Assembly: GCA_049279675.1 (NCBI GenBank)
Contig: JBAPOP010000117.1
Coordinates: 1-48,044, forward strand
Length of the DNA: 48,044 nt
DNA from: Palsa-147 sp049279675
GTDB lineage: Bacteria; Acidobacteriota; Terriglobia; Acidiferrales; UBA7541
Direction of reading: 5' to 3'
Positions 1 to 8,696 of the stretch are shown here, piece after piece. The translations under genes and the position numbers were made by a program. The notes beneath the pieces are model-generated. The model saw only the letters and a list, made by a program, of their open reading frames with translations. It did no database searches and was not told the origin of the DNA. Every line of letters begins with the position of its first letter. Position 1 is the first letter of the stretch.

Positions 1-268
1 GGCCCTTGGTGGTGAGGCGGTAAAATTTGGCGCGGCGATTGTTTTCGGAGGTGCCTTCTTCGACCGAGATCCATTCGCGCTTGATCAGGCGGTGCAGCGC
101 GGGATAGAGCGATCCCTGCTCGACCTGCAGCACTTCGTCCGAGTTGAACTCGATCGCCTTGGCGATGGCGTGGCCGTGCGTGGGCCCAAGGATGAGCGTG
201 CGAAGAATCAGCAGATCGAGGGTGCCCTGCAGGAGCTCGATGCGTTCTTTCTGTTCTTTGGTAGACAT
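1..268 (-). CDS. PadR family transcriptional regulator (C-terminus cut by window edge)
   Basis: The minus strand from 268 reads MSTKEQKERIELLQGTLDLL and continues with LGPTHGHAIAKAI and QGSLYPALHRLIKREWI. This is the typical N-terminal winged helix of PadR-like repressors: the GTLDLL helix, the GHAI turn, and the recognition helix around GSLYPALHRL. About 89 codons are visible and the dimerisation helix lies outside the window. No good Shine-Dalgarno precedes the ATG. A TTGACA at 305-300 and a GATAAC at 284-279 lie just upstream, so the transcript may be nearly leaderless. In Acidobacteriota such regulators usually sit beside MacB-type permeases, but the partner gene would be outside this window. 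Family call is firm; the target genes are unknown. Confidence 0.9.
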   Translation of the reverse strand, partial: MSTKEQKERIELLQGTLDLLILRTLILGPTHGHAIAKAIEFNSDEVLQVEQGSLYPALHRLIKREWISVEEGTSENNRRAKFYRLTTKG

Positions 269-303
269 TCTACGGGAAGTTATCGCGCTTCCAGTAGAAT
301 GTC
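264..303. promoter_or_regulatory. Palindromic operator/promoter over the padR start
   Basis: A long dyad covers the padR start codon. The outer arms GACATTCTAC (264-273) and GTAGAATGTC (294-303) are perfect complements. The inner arms GGAAG (275-279) and CTTCC (288-292) also pair, separated from the outer arms by one unpaired base on each side. The dyad contains most of the candidate promoter (TTGACA 305-300, GATAAC 284-279, minus strand). PadR proteins bind such dyads and often repress their own genes, so autoregulation is the natural reading; it is inferred. Confidence 0.7.
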
Positions 304-428
304 AAGGGGAGCGATCGCCGGACTGGCTGGCAAGCGATCCGGGAACGGTGAAATCCGCGGCCACAGCAAACCACCGGACGGAGCCTCATTCGAGGCTCAA
401 GACAAACTTTCGCCGATCGCGTCCGCGA

Positions 429-1175
429 TTAGCGGCGGCGGGCTAGTGACAGCAGGCGAAGAATTTCGAGATAGAGCCAGATGAGAGTGACCATCAGGCC
501 GAACGCGCCGTACCACTCCATGTATTTCGCGGCGCCGGACTGAACGCCGGTCTCGATGAAATCGAAATTGAGAATCAGATTGAGCGCGGCGACGATCACG
601 ATGAAGACGCTGATCGCGATGCCCCACGGACCGGCGCTATTCAGGAGCGGAACCTGCTTGCCGAAAAAGCCGAGCCCGAAGTTGACGAGATAGACGAGCA
701 TGATGCCGCCGGTGGCAGCGATGACGCCAATTTTGAACTTTTGCGTCGCGCGAATGATCCCGCTGGTGTACAGGGCGAGCATGACGGCGAGCGTTCCGAA
801 GGTAAGCGCGACGGCCTGCGTTGCGATGCCGTGATACTGCTTGTCGAATAACGCAGAAATTCCGCCGAGCGCGAGGCCTTCGAGAAGCGCGTAGACCGGG
901 GCAGTGAACGGCGACCATTCCTTTTTGAAGATGGTGACCATCGCGACGATGAATCCGCCGATCAGCCCGCCCAACATCCACGGGAGAACAGCATCGGGCG
1001 ATTGCGAACGGGCGAGGCCCCACGTCCATCCGGCAGTGGCAACCACGCAGACGAGAAGGACGCCGGTCCTGTTGACTGTGCCTTGCAGCGTCATCGTCGG
1101 GCCGCCGACGGCTACCTGGCCGTCGAACGTTTTCGAATTGAACGCGGGATTCGAAGTGCGGAGCGGATCAGCCAT
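429..1175 (-). CDS. Bax inhibitor-1/YccA family membrane protein
   Basis: This 248-residue protein begins MADPLRTSNPAFNSKTF, the hallmark N-terminus of the bacterial Bax inhibitor-1/YccA-like family. It has about seven hydrophobic segments, beginning at roughly residues 36-52, 66-83 and 91-105 and ending with one near 225-240. The family consists of integral inner-membrane proteins related to eukaryotic TMBIM proteins; in bacteria they have been linked to pH-dependent calcium leak or quality control, but the role here is unknown. The start is supported by GGAGGAAA a few bases before the ATG. The gene stands alone, ending 160 bp before padR on the same strand; that 160 bp holds the padR operator and no other gene. 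Confidence 0.88.
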   Translation of the reverse strand: MADPLRTSNPAFNSKTFDGQVAVGGPTMTLQGTVNRTGVLLVCVVATAGWTWGLARSQSPDAVLPWMLGGLIGGFIVAMVTIFKKEWSPFTAPVYALLEGLALGGISALFDKQYHGIATQAVALTFGTLAVMLALYTSGIIRATQKFKIGVIAATGGIMLVYLVNFGLGFFGKQVPLLNSAGPWGIAISVFIVIVAALNLILNFDFIETGVQSGAAKYMEWYGAFGLMVTLIWLYLEILRLLSLARRR

Positions 1176-1289
1176 GGGTAATTTCCTCCAAAATTGTCAC
1201 CGTGAGTGTACCCCGTTCGGATTCGCCAAGCTACTTGTGCGGCCAAGATCAGAGTTACTTCGCCAGAGCGCGGATGTTGACGTTACTGG

Positions 1290-1817
1290 CTACGAAGTGC
1301 GCTCGAGTTTGATCAGCAGCTTGCGGCTGCGAGCTTTCATGGCGGGCGTGCCGGTTCGAGTTGCTTCGCGCAAAGTTTCCAGTACTTCAGGGCGCAGCCT
1401 CGGGTCATCGTGCGCCAAGTCGGCCAGTCCTTGAAGAGCGAACGTCTTGACGATGGAACTGCGATCTTCGAGATAACCGTTCAGCAGAGACGATGCGAGT
1501 TGGCGTTCCTTGGCGTTGAGCGGGAGCCGTGGAACGATGGCGGCGAGATGCCAACGCAATTCCTGCTCTTTGGCTTCGCCCATCAAACCTAGAAGCTCTT
1601 TCTTGAAGGGCCGGAGAAGTTTGAGATTCGTTCGCGTGACCTTCTCGGTTGCGTCTGCGGCACGCATTCGCACGAGGGGATCCTCGGACCACAAACCTGC
1701 AATCAACTTCGGAAACAGGCGCGGGTCTTTGGATACTATCGCGGCGACTTGGTCAGAGCGGCCGATTGAGTGCCGATCGCCTCCTTTGAGCAGAGCGAGA
1801 ATGTTTTGTCGCGGCAT
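1290..1817 (-). CDS. HEAT-repeat protein of unknown function
   Basis: The 175-residue product is almost entirely alpha-helical and contains repeated HEAT-like units, for example SEDPLVRMRAADATEKV, QELRWHLAAIVPRL, DRSSIVKTFALQGLADLA and TPAMKARSRKLLIKLE. HEAT arrays are protein-interaction scaffolds, and no catalytic motif is visible. There is no signal peptide, so it is probably cytoplasmic. It starts with MPRQNILALLKGGDRHS. Small HEAT proteins like this are scattered through bacterial genomes and are often annotated as hypothetical; no partner is evident because the flanking genes are unrelated. The 164-bp gap upstream contains the promoter of the divergent membrane-protein gene. Confidence 0.7.
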   Translation of the reverse strand: MPRQNILALLKGGDRHSIGRSDQVAAIVSKDPRLFPKLIAGLWSEDPLVRMRAADATEKVTRTNLKLLRPFKKELLGLMGEAKEQELRWHLAAIVPRLPLNAKERQLASSLLNGYLEDRSSIVKTFALQGLADLAHDDPRLRPEVLETLREATRTGTPAMKARSRKLLIKLERTS

Positions 1818-1964
1818 CGAGTGAAGCCTGAAGCCATATCATAAACCGACTGAGTTGTGCCCGAGGAGTCAGATCGAAGCGACTCGCAAATTATAGGCGC
1901 GCACGATTCCAGAAAAGTGCAGGAATCCACGATTTGATCGCACACTGCAAGCCTTGCCGCGCCG

Positions 1965-1973
1965 TGCTATAAC
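1965..1973 (+). promoter_or_regulatory. Extended -10 promoter, probably leaderless
   Basis: TGCTATAAC forms an extended -10 element ending 8 nt before the ATG at 1982. There is no convincing -35 hexamer at normal spacing and no Shine-Dalgarno before the start codon. Transcription would be expected to begin at or within about two bases of the ATG, giving a leaderless mRNA. Inferred from sequence only. Confidence 0.45.
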
Positions 1974-1981
1974 GTGACGCC

Positions 1982-2785
1982 ATGTCCACTACCGCGGAAA
2001 TCTCCGCTAAGAAAGATGATCGGCTCACGATGATTGCGATCTCGGCGATCGCCTGCATCCTCCAGGATGTGTTGCACGAAGGCTTGGGGCATGGCGTGAC
2101 AGCGTGGCTGAGCGGGGCGCAGCGTCTGACGATGAGCACGGTCGCGCTGCAGAGCAATTTCGAGACACGATGGATTTCGGCGAGCGGCACGATCGTCAAT
2201 CTGATTTTTGGCGCGATCTTCTGGCTGCTCCTGCTGAAGCCGCAGCGATACAAGCCCGCCACTCGCTACTTCCTCGTGATGGCTCTGGCAGGCAATCTCT
2301 TCACGGGCACGGGCTATTTCTTTTTTTCGGGAGTCTCCAACTTTGGGGACTGGGCAGCCGTGATTCGGGGATGGCAACCGCATTGGGCATGGCAACTTGG
2401 GCTCGTCGTGCTTGGTGTCGTCACGTACTACGCGTCGATGCTGTTGGTAGCAGCCAAGCTCAAGGCATTTCAAGGAACGAACGAGGCACCTCGAAGGATT
2501 CGCGGGCTGTGCTGGATTCCTTATTTCACGGACGGGATTCTGTCCGGGCTAGGAGGCCTGCTGAATCCGTTCGGATTGTTCTATGTCATCGCGTCGGCGC
2601 TGCCGTCCACCTTGGGAGCGAACGCGGGTCTGTTAAGTCTCCCCAGCTTGATGAACATGTGGTATCGGGGCGAAGAGAATCCAGTTGGTCCAATCCAGCG
2701 CAGCGTTGCATGGATCGCTGTCGGCGTTGCGGCGAGCTTGTTTTTTATCCTCGTGCTCGGCCATGGGATGACTTGGTCGCGATAG
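1982..2785 (+). CDS. Integral membrane protein with HEGLGH motif (M50-like?)
   Basis: The 267-residue protein has about six hydrophobic segments. Near residue 38 it contains DVLHEGLGHGVTAWLSG, which recalls the zinc-binding HExxH of site-2 (M50) proteases, but the spacing is HExxxH, one residue too long. A later segment, GLGGLLNPFGLFYVI, sits where M50 proteases have their NPxxDG-like second motif, but the Asp is absent. It is therefore either a degenerate, non-proteolytic relative or an unrelated membrane family. Two close ATG codons are absent, so 1982 is the only good start. It converges on the kinase gene with a 49-bp gap. Function is unknown. Confidence 0.7.
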   Translation: MSTTAEISAKKDDRLTMIAISAIACILQDVLHEGLGHGVTAWLSGAQRLTMSTVALQSNFETRWISASGTIVNLIFGAIFWLLLLKPQRYKPATRYFLVMALAGNLFTGTGYFFFSGVSNFGDWAAVIRGWQPHWAWQLGLVVLGVVTYYASMLLVAAKLKAFQGTNEAPRRIRGLCWIPYFTDGILSGLGGLLNPFGLFYVIASALPSTLGANAGLLSLPSLMNMWYRGEENPVGPIQRSVAWIAVGVAASLFFILVLGHGMTWSR

Positions 2786-2834
2786 AGTTTGAGGTTAGCG
2801 TCCCTACGCCGCCACACCGATTCGCCAACCTCGA

Positions 2835-5477
2835 TCAGCGAATACCTTGCACCATATACTCGGTCGAAATGATGCGACTGTAGATGTAAGCGAAGTTCTT
2901 TCCGTCACGAGAGACCGTGGCGTGCAGCCCTCCCGCGATGGATGGAGCTTCTGTGAGGGTAATGGTGCGGATCAAAGTTCGTTTCGTACCTGACAGTTCC
3001 ACCCTCCAGATCTCGACTGCTCCTCGCTCGCCGCCGCGCTGGACGAAAACCGCAGCACCATCAGGAGTGAAGTCAGTCGGAGAGTCGCCTTTCTGAAGTT
3101 GAGGAACCGCCTGCGGCTGACCGCCGTCCCGCGGAAACATTTGGAATTGCGCGTGGCCGGAATCGTAGACAAGTAGGCGCTTTCCATCGGCACTCGCGGC
3201 GAAAGCTCTCACCCCCTCTGGCGTGAGCGAACTCTCGTTGCCGTTGACGTCGAGAAGGTAAGTGCGCTCGCGGTGGCCGGATTCGTTCCCGACAAAGAAA
3301 AGACGGCCATCCGGCAGCCAACGAACAAACAAGTGGTTTATTTTTGAGTGAGTGATCTGCCGCGGTTCACCTGTTCCCGTTGGGAGGAGCAGAATCTGAT
3401 TGGGAGCAGTCGGCAAAACGCTGACGGCCCATTTGCCGTCAGCAGAGATATCCTGCGCATCGCCATCGCCGAGACGCACAGCGGGCGAACCATCGAGGTT
3501 GCGGAGGAAAGTGCCGTAATTTTCGCCGCTGTGCTCGTCCCCGAAAAGAATCTGCTTGCTGTCGCTGGAAAAGCGCATGTACACGGCCCAATCCATCCAC
3601 GTGAAGTCGCGGCCCTGAGGGTAGTCCGGAGTGGAAACCATTAGAATCAGGCGTTCGTTGACATCGCCCAGCAGCACGCGTCCATCGGGTAGCGCGTCCT
3701 GAATATCAATGTTTCCCGGAGCGGAGAGTAGAGGACGCGCGTGTCCGCCGAGAGTCGTTGCGAATAGAGAGCGATAGACGCCGTTCTCGATCGCGCTGTA
3801 CCAAATCTCATCTCCCTTCGGAGACCATGTCAATCCCTGAGCGGATTCGTAGGAGCCGCTGAGTGGTTTCCGATTCCCTTCCAAGTCCGTGACTTCCACC
3901 GTGCCCTGATCGTCGCCGAAAACGGGGTGATCGAGAAAGGCAATCCTCTTCCCGTCACGGGAGAAGCGCGGATGGCTGATCCAGCCGTTCGTCTCGTACA
4001 GCACCTTGCCCACGGGATATTCAAGGCGATAAGCGTGGCTCTCGGGGATGAATCGAACCACGGCAAAGCCTTTGGCATCTGGAGCCCAATCCGCGTATTG
4101 GACATTCTCCATGACCGGCCGCGGCGCGCCACCGCCAAGCGGCAGCCTCGCAAGCGTGCCCACTCGAGCGTATCCCGGGCCAATACGCTGAAGATTTTGG
4201 ATGACGAGCAACTCGCCGGTACTCGAAACAGACGCGACAGTATCCGCCTTCACTCCCATAGGTCGCAGACCCTGGCTATCGAGTCGCCCAGTGTAGAGCG
4301 ATAGATTCGATTCCGAACCCCATTGCGACGCTGTAATAATGCTCTGCCCATCGGGCAAGAAACGGGCGGAGTCAACGAAACCCTGCTGGAAGCTCAGCTG
4401 GACGAATTTTGGCGGTTCGGCGTGGGAGGTGGCTCGCGCGAGGAACCACGTGCTCGCAACGATCAGTGCCAACACCGCTGCGCCAATCGCGGCGAGCGCC
4501 CAGGCTGATAAACGGGGCCGTAGCGCAGTCGGGCTTGCTCGCGTTGCCGGAGCCTCGACAATCGCAGCGACTCCCGAGGACGTCCGCATCCCGCTCATCT
4601 CGCTTAGCTGAAAAGCGATGTCGCCGACGGACTGGAATCGCTGCTGCGGGTCCTTTTCCATGCAGTGGTGAACGATGTGATCGAGCGCGGGTGAAATTTC
4701 CTGATTTGTTGCGGCGAGCTCGGGAGGCTCTTCTTTCAGTATCGCGCTCATCAAATCGGCGGCGCTGTCTCCACGGAATGCGCGGCGGCCGGCCAGCATC
4801 TCGTAAAGAACAACGCCGAAACTGAAAATGTCGCTGCGCGCGTCAGCAGGTTTTCCGCGTACTTGCTCGGGCGACATGTAACCGAGCGTTCCGAGGACTA
4901 CGCCGGCCTGCGTGGCTAAATCGCGGGTCGCGTCAAAGTCAGCGGTGGGGACTTCGCTGAGTTTGGCAAGGCCGAAGTCGAGTATTTTTGCGCGGCCGTC
5001 GTTAGTGATGAAAACATTGTCCGGCTTCAGATCGCGATGCACGATGCCGCGCTCGTGCGCCGCGGCCAGGCCGCGCGCGATCTGGATCGCGTAATCGAGC
5101 GCCTTGCGTTCGCGTAAGGCGCCATCGGCGAGACGCTGGCGCAGCGTGGAGCCTTCGAGCAGTTCGGAGACGATGTAGGGCGAACCTGCCGCGACCTTTG
5201 TCGCGCCGGATTCGTCGACGCCTTCCGCCGCGGGAGCCGCGCCCACGTCGAACACGGTCAGCAAATTCGGATGATTCAGCGCGGCGACGGCGCGGGCTTC
5301 CTGCTCAAAACGGCGCAGGCGATCTTGGTCTTGCGCCAAGGAACTCGGCAGGACTTTGATGGCAACGTCGCGCTGGAGACGCGTGTCGCGCGCGCGGTAT
5401 ACCTCGCCCATGCCGCCTGCGCCGAGCAGCGATTGAATTTCGTATGGGCCGAGCTTGGTTCCGGGAGCGAGGGCCAT
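2835..5477 (-). CDS. Serine/threonine protein kinase with C-terminal TolB/WD40-like propeller
   Basis: The N-terminal ~280 residues are a Hanks-type kinase: glycine loop LGAGGMGEVY, VAIK lysine, catalytic loop HRDLKPDN, magnesium loop DFGLAKL, and the activation-segment end MSPEQVRG. One membrane helix follows (around LAAIGAAVLALIVASTWFLA), then a long extracytoplasmic region of PD40/TolB-like beta-propeller blades with repeats such as FSRDGKRIAF, WSPKGDEIWY and FTPDGAAVF. This kinase-TM-propeller design is very common in Acidobacteriota and suggests sensing of an envelope ligand by the propeller and phosphorylation inside. I chose the start at 5477 (MALAPGTKLGPYEI) because the extra 27 residues of the longer frame do not look conserved and TATAAT lies 10 nt before this ATG. 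Confidence 0.92.
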   Translation of the reverse strand: MALAPGTKLGPYEIQSLLGAGGMGEVYRARDTRLQRDVAIKVLPSSLAQDQDRLRRFEQEARAVAALNHPNLLTVFDVGAAPAAEGVDESGATKVAAGSPYIVSELLEGSTLRQRLADGALRERKALDYAIQIARGLAAAHERGIVHRDLKPDNVFITNDGRAKILDFGLAKLSEVPTADFDATRDLATQAGVVLGTLGYMSPEQVRGKPADARSDIFSFGVVLYEMLAGRRAFRGDSAADLMSAILKEEPPELAATNQEISPALDHIVHHCMEKDPQQRFQSVGDIAFQLSEMSGMRTSSGVAAIVEAPATRASPTALRPRLSAWALAAIGAAVLALIVASTWFLARATSHAEPPKFVQLSFQQGFVDSARFLPDGQSIITASQWGSESNLSLYTGRLDSQGLRPMGVKADTVASVSSTGELLVIQNLQRIGPGYARVGTLARLPLGGGAPRPVMENVQYADWAPDAKGFAVVRFIPESHAYRLEYPVGKVLYETNGWISHPRFSRDGKRIAFLDHPVFGDDQGTVEVTDLEGNRKPLSGSYESAQGLTWSPKGDEIWYSAIENGVYRSLFATTLGGHARPLLSAPGNIDIQDALPDGRVLLGDVNERLILMVSTPDYPQGRDFTWMDWAVYMRFSSDSKQILFGDEHSGENYGTFLRNLDGSPAVRLGDGDAQDISADGKWAVSVLPTAPNQILLLPTGTGEPRQITHSKINHLFVRWLPDGRLFFVGNESGHRERTYLLDVNGNESSLTPEGVRAFAASADGKRLLVYDSGHAQFQMFPRDGGQPQAVPQLQKGDSPTDFTPDGAAVFVQRGGERGAVEIWRVELSGTKRTLIRTITLTEAPSIAGGLHATVSRDGKNFAYIYSRIISTEYMVQGIR

Positions 5478-5487
5478 TGGTGCGCGG

Positions 5488-5493
5488 ATTATA
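5488..5493 (-). promoter_or_regulatory. Perfect -10 hexamer of the kinase gene
   Basis: The minus strand reads TATAAT here, 10 nt before the preferred kinase ATG at 5477. No Shine-Dalgarno and no clear -35 are visible. If used, it gives a 5' leader of only a few bases and excludes the longer reading frame starting at 5558. Confidence 0.45.
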
Positions 5494-5678
5494 TTCCAAT
5501 TGAGGAGCGCTCGATTGATATTCGGCGCCGCTCGGGCAAGTGGCCTCGTTTGGCTCATTAAGGCTGAACGACATTGGTTGGCGCGAGCGTGTTTGTTGCC
5601 CTTCTAATCACAAGCAAACCACCAGGAATCCTTCCATCCATGCGCGACTGATACAGTTATCTGCACCCGGAAAACCCA

Positions 5679-7256
5679 ATGAATTACAACCTTGCTGCGC
5701 CCTTTTACGAGAATTCATCGAAATACGCTGACAATTTCGCGCTTTCGTTCGCAGAGCGTAGCGTGAGCTATTCGCAACTGCGTCGCCTGGTGCAACCCAT
5801 CGGAAACTGGTTGCGGCAGAAGGCCGACGGAGAAGTTGGACGCGTCGGAATACTTGCGTCCCGAAGCATCGAGACCTACGCCGGCATCCTGGGGACCTGT
5901 TGGGCAGGCGGAAGCTATGTGCCTATCAGTCCCAAGCTCCCGGAGGACCGGCTTGTTCAATTGTTGGAGCGCGTCGACCTGCAGTCGCTGATCGTGGATG
6001 CCAATTCCGTAAGGCTGCTTTCTGACCGTCTTTTGCGCGCGTGCCCTGCGAATATTCTGGCGCCGGGAGTCAGCCGTGCAGCTCAAGGAACTGCGCTTTT
6101 ATCGAGTCCCTCCATCTTCGGGTCGGAGTCGCTTGCGACCTTTGTGGAGTCCGACAAACCTGTTTCCGTCTCTGCCGAGCACATCGGATATATCGAGTTC
6201 ACGTCGGGTACAACCGGCGTGCCAAAAGGAGTGATGATTCCGGCCGGCGGCGTCGCGCATTTCTTGAAGGTGATGCGGTCGCGCTTTGATATCGGCGCTC
6301 AAGACCGGATTGCCGGAGTTGCAGAAACGACATTCGACATCTCTGTGTTCGACATGTTCATGGCGTGGAGTTGCGGCGCGACACTTCACGTGGTTCCCGC
6401 GACACAAGTAATGGCCCCGTTGCAATGCATCCAGCAGAACAACGTGACGGTGGCGTTCACCGTTCCCTCAGTTGCGGTGTGCATGAACCGAATGAAGTTC
6501 CTTGCTACGGGCTCCATGCCGAGCTTGAAGTATTCACTTTTCTCTGGGGAGCCCCTGCCGGTATCGGCGGCGTTGGCGTGGCAAAAGGCGGCATCGAACA
6601 GCATCGTTGAAAATTTGTATGGGCCGACGGAAGCGACGGTCGTGTGCACGGGCCAGCGATTTTTTGGGGAAGAGAATGCGACACCGTCGCGCGGCGTGGT
6701 TGCGATCGGCACGCCATTTCCAGGAATGGAGACGGCGATCATCGATTCCTCGCTGCGGCCGCTGCCTCGGGAAGAGCAAGGTGAAATCGTAATCTCGGGC
6801 CCACAGCTCAGCTCCGGATACTTTGCGGACCCGGTGCAAACGAGCGAGAGATTCTTGAATATTTCCGGTAAGCGTTGGTACCGCACCGGCGACCTCGGAA
6901 TCCAAGACGCTGCCGGCACCTTCCATCATCTCGGCCGGATTGATAACCAGGTGAAAGTTCGTGGCATGCGGGTAGAACTTGAAGAAATCGAAGCTCATCT
7001 GCGGGAGATCTATCAGACGGATTCCGTGGCCGCGCTGGCATGGCCCATCGAGCATGGCTCCGCTAGTGGAATTGTGGCATTCGTTGGCAGTGACGCGCAC
7101 GTGGAGGATTCGCGGCAACGGGTGCGGCTGAAGGAATGCCTTCCGAGTTATATGGTTCCGACATCCGTTTGCTATGTGGAAGCGATTCCTCTCAACGCAA
7201 ACGGAAAGGTCAACCGCAGAGCCCTTCCTTCGCTGATCACCAAGAAGGCGTCGTGA
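5679..7256 (+). CDS. DltA-like amino acid adenylation enzyme
   Basis: The 525-residue protein is an ANL-superfamily adenylating enzyme. Visible motifs are P-loop FTSGTTGVPKG, FDISVFD (the Asp that binds the substrate amino group in amino-acid-activating members), NLYGPTEATV, YRTGDLG, GRIDNQVKVRGMRVELEEIE and the C-terminal NANGKVNRRAL lysine. It should activate an amino acid with ATP and load it onto the carrier protein encoded two genes downstream. Length and architecture match DltA (about 500 residues) rather than a modular NRPS. At the position of the DltA FCGE cysteine, implicated in D-alanine selectivity, this protein has FSGE (Ser289), so the substrate may not be D-alanine. GTGA overlap with the next gene shows translational coupling. 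Confidence 0.88.
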   Translation: MNYNLAAPFYENSSKYADNFALSFAERSVSYSQLRRLVQPIGNWLRQKADGEVGRVGILASRSIETYAGILGTCWAGGSYVPISPKLPEDRLVQLLERVDLQSLIVDANSVRLLSDRLLRACPANILAPGVSRAAQGTALLSSPSIFGSESLATFVESDKPVSVSAEHIGYIEFTSGTTGVPKGVMIPAGGVAHFLKVMRSRFDIGAQDRIAGVAETTFDISVFDMFMAWSCGATLHVVPATQVMAPLQCIQQNNVTVAFTVPSVAVCMNRMKFLATGSMPSLKYSLFSGEPLPVSAALAWQKAASNSIVENLYGPTEATVVCTGQRFFGEENATPSRGVVAIGTPFPGMETAIIDSSLRPLPREEQGEIVISGPQLSSGYFADPVQTSERFLNISGKRWYRTGDLGIQDAAGTFHHLGRIDNQVKVRGMRVELEEIEAHLREIYQTDSVAALAWPIEHGSASGIVAFVGSDAHVEDSRQRVRLKECLPSYMVPTSVCYVEAIPLNANGKVNRRALPSLITKKAS

Positions 7257-8686
7257 GCATAGTTGCTCCAGCTACGCCCGCGGACCTGCCTGCCGGGAAG
7301 CCGGGACGCCCCTTTAGGCTGCGAATTATTCCACCGATTGACACGTATCCTTCCGTTGTATCGTTCGCGCAAACGTGGCCGGGGAAAATCACGCTGTTGC
7401 TGGTGTTTGCCTTCGTGCTCAGTTTTTCAATGCCCGATTGGCGCTTCACGGCGCTGTGGCTGGGCGTGATAACGGCTTTGCCTGCGCGCCGGCGGCTGCT
7501 CGTCACAATCGGCATGATCCAGTGGACGTTTCTCTTGCCGCTCGAGCGAACGACTTTCAGCGCGATGATCGTTCCGATCTTGGTGAACAAGGCGTGCGTT
7601 CTGGCACTTGCAGGGATTTTGTTTTGGTGTGCAATTCGCTTCCGTCAATCACTCTTTGGGCGGCGCCCTCTCGTCGTACTTTTGACTGTTTTTGCGGTGT
7701 TCATTTTCGCGGCGGGTTATTTGCCTGGAACTTTTCGCTTCACGCCCACGGTCTGGAGCTTCGCAACAATCGCGTCTTCTTATCTTTGGTTCATTGGCTA
7801 TTGCCTGCTGGATCGGGACTCGAAGAACCGCGACAATTTCTCGTTGCAGCTGGGAACCTTTCGCCCATTTTGGGGCTCGACAAACACACCGTATCCAAAG
7901 GGAGCGGCCTACTTGCGCCGCGTAGAAGCGAAAAATGCCGAGCAATTGGCGGTCACTCAGCTGAAGGGCCTGAAGCTCCTGGTCTGGGCGCTGATCCTGC
8001 ATGAAGTGAGCGTTGGAACAGTCCCATTTGCTCACCACTTTTTTGCGATTCCTGAATACAGCGTTGCATTCGCCAGCAGTGTGCAACGCGCGCCGTATCC
8101 GTGGTTCGTTTGCTGGGCAAGCCTTATTTCTGAATTCATGGAGAACGTGCTGAATATGTCGATCACAGGCCATCGGATCGTGGCTTGCTGCCGCATGGCC
8201 GGCTTTGCGGCTTTGCGGAATACGTACCGGCCGCTTGAATCCCGGACTATCGCGGAATTTTGGAATCGCTACTATTTTTATTTCAAGGAACTGCTTGTGG
8301 ATATGTTTTTTTTCCCCACGTTCCTACGGTATTTCAAGAAGCGGCCGAAGCTGCGCCTTATTGCTGCGACCTTCGCGGCGGCTTGCTTTGGGAACATCTA
8401 TTACCACTTCTTTGTCGATCTGGGGCCAATTCAGAGGCAGGGCTTCTGGCATGCCGTTGCTGGGTATAAAGTTTACGCTTTCTACTGCGTCGTTCTCGCG
8501 ACGGCGATTAGCATCTCGCAGTTGAGAAAGCGCAAGCCGATTGCTGCCGGCTGGATTCGCGGGCACTTGGCGCCCGTGTTTGGCGTCGGACTTTTTTATT
8601 GTCTCCTTCGAGTTTTTTCCGACTCGACCGGCAACTATCCGATCCACGAGCACTTCCGTTTCTTTGGACATTTATTCAATTTGTGA
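7253..8686 (+). CDS. DltB-like membrane-bound O-acyltransferase (MBOAT)
   Basis: A polytopic membrane protein of 477 residues from the GTG at 7253, which overlaps the stop of the adenylation gene (GTGA) and is preceded by AGAAGG. The frame is open further upstream, but that part overlaps the previous gene and is not needed. It has ten or more hydrophobic stretches and MBOAT-type features: the segment FWNRYYFYFKELLVDMFFFP, corresponding to the NRWHISLSxWF region, and a membrane His385 in NIYYHFFVD, corresponding to the catalytic MBOAT histidine. DltB moves D-alanine from its carrier protein across the membrane to an outer acceptor. By analogy this enzyme should transfer the loaded amino acid to an envelope or extracellular acceptor, which is unidentified. 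Confidence 0.8.
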   Translation: MSIVAPATPADLPAGKPGRPFRLRIIPPIDTYPSVVSFAQTWPGKITLLLVFAFVLSFSMPDWRFTALWLGVITALPARRRLLVTIGMIQWTFLLPLERTTFSAMIVPILVNKACVLALAGILFWCAIRFRQSLFGRRPLVVLLTVFAVFIFAAGYLPGTFRFTPTVWSFATIASSYLWFIGYCLLDRDSKNRDNFSLQLGTFRPFWGSTNTPYPKGAAYLRRVEAKNAEQLAVTQLKGLKLLVWALILHEVSVGTVPFAHHFFAIPEYSVAFASSVQRAPYPWFVCWASLISEFMENVLNMSITGHRIVACCRMAGFAALRNTYRPLESRTIAEFWNRYYFYFKELLVDMFFFPTFLRYFKKRPKLRLIAATFAAACFGNIYYHFFVDLGPIQRQGFWHAVAGYKVYAFYCVVLATAISISQLRKRKPIAAGWIRGHLAPVFGVGLFYCLLRVFSDSTGNYPIHEHFRFFGHLFNL

Positions 8687-8696
8687 GGTCAAACCG

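Noticed and set aside
1982..2785. Calling this gene a functional M50 site-2 protease
   Set aside because: The zinc motif spacing is HExxxH and the second Asp motif is missing, so protease activity cannot be claimed.
2786..2834. Inverted repeat GAGGTT...AACCTC between convergent genes as a terminator
   Set aside because: Arms are only 6 bp with a loop of more than 30 nt and no T-run, so it is not a convincing terminator.
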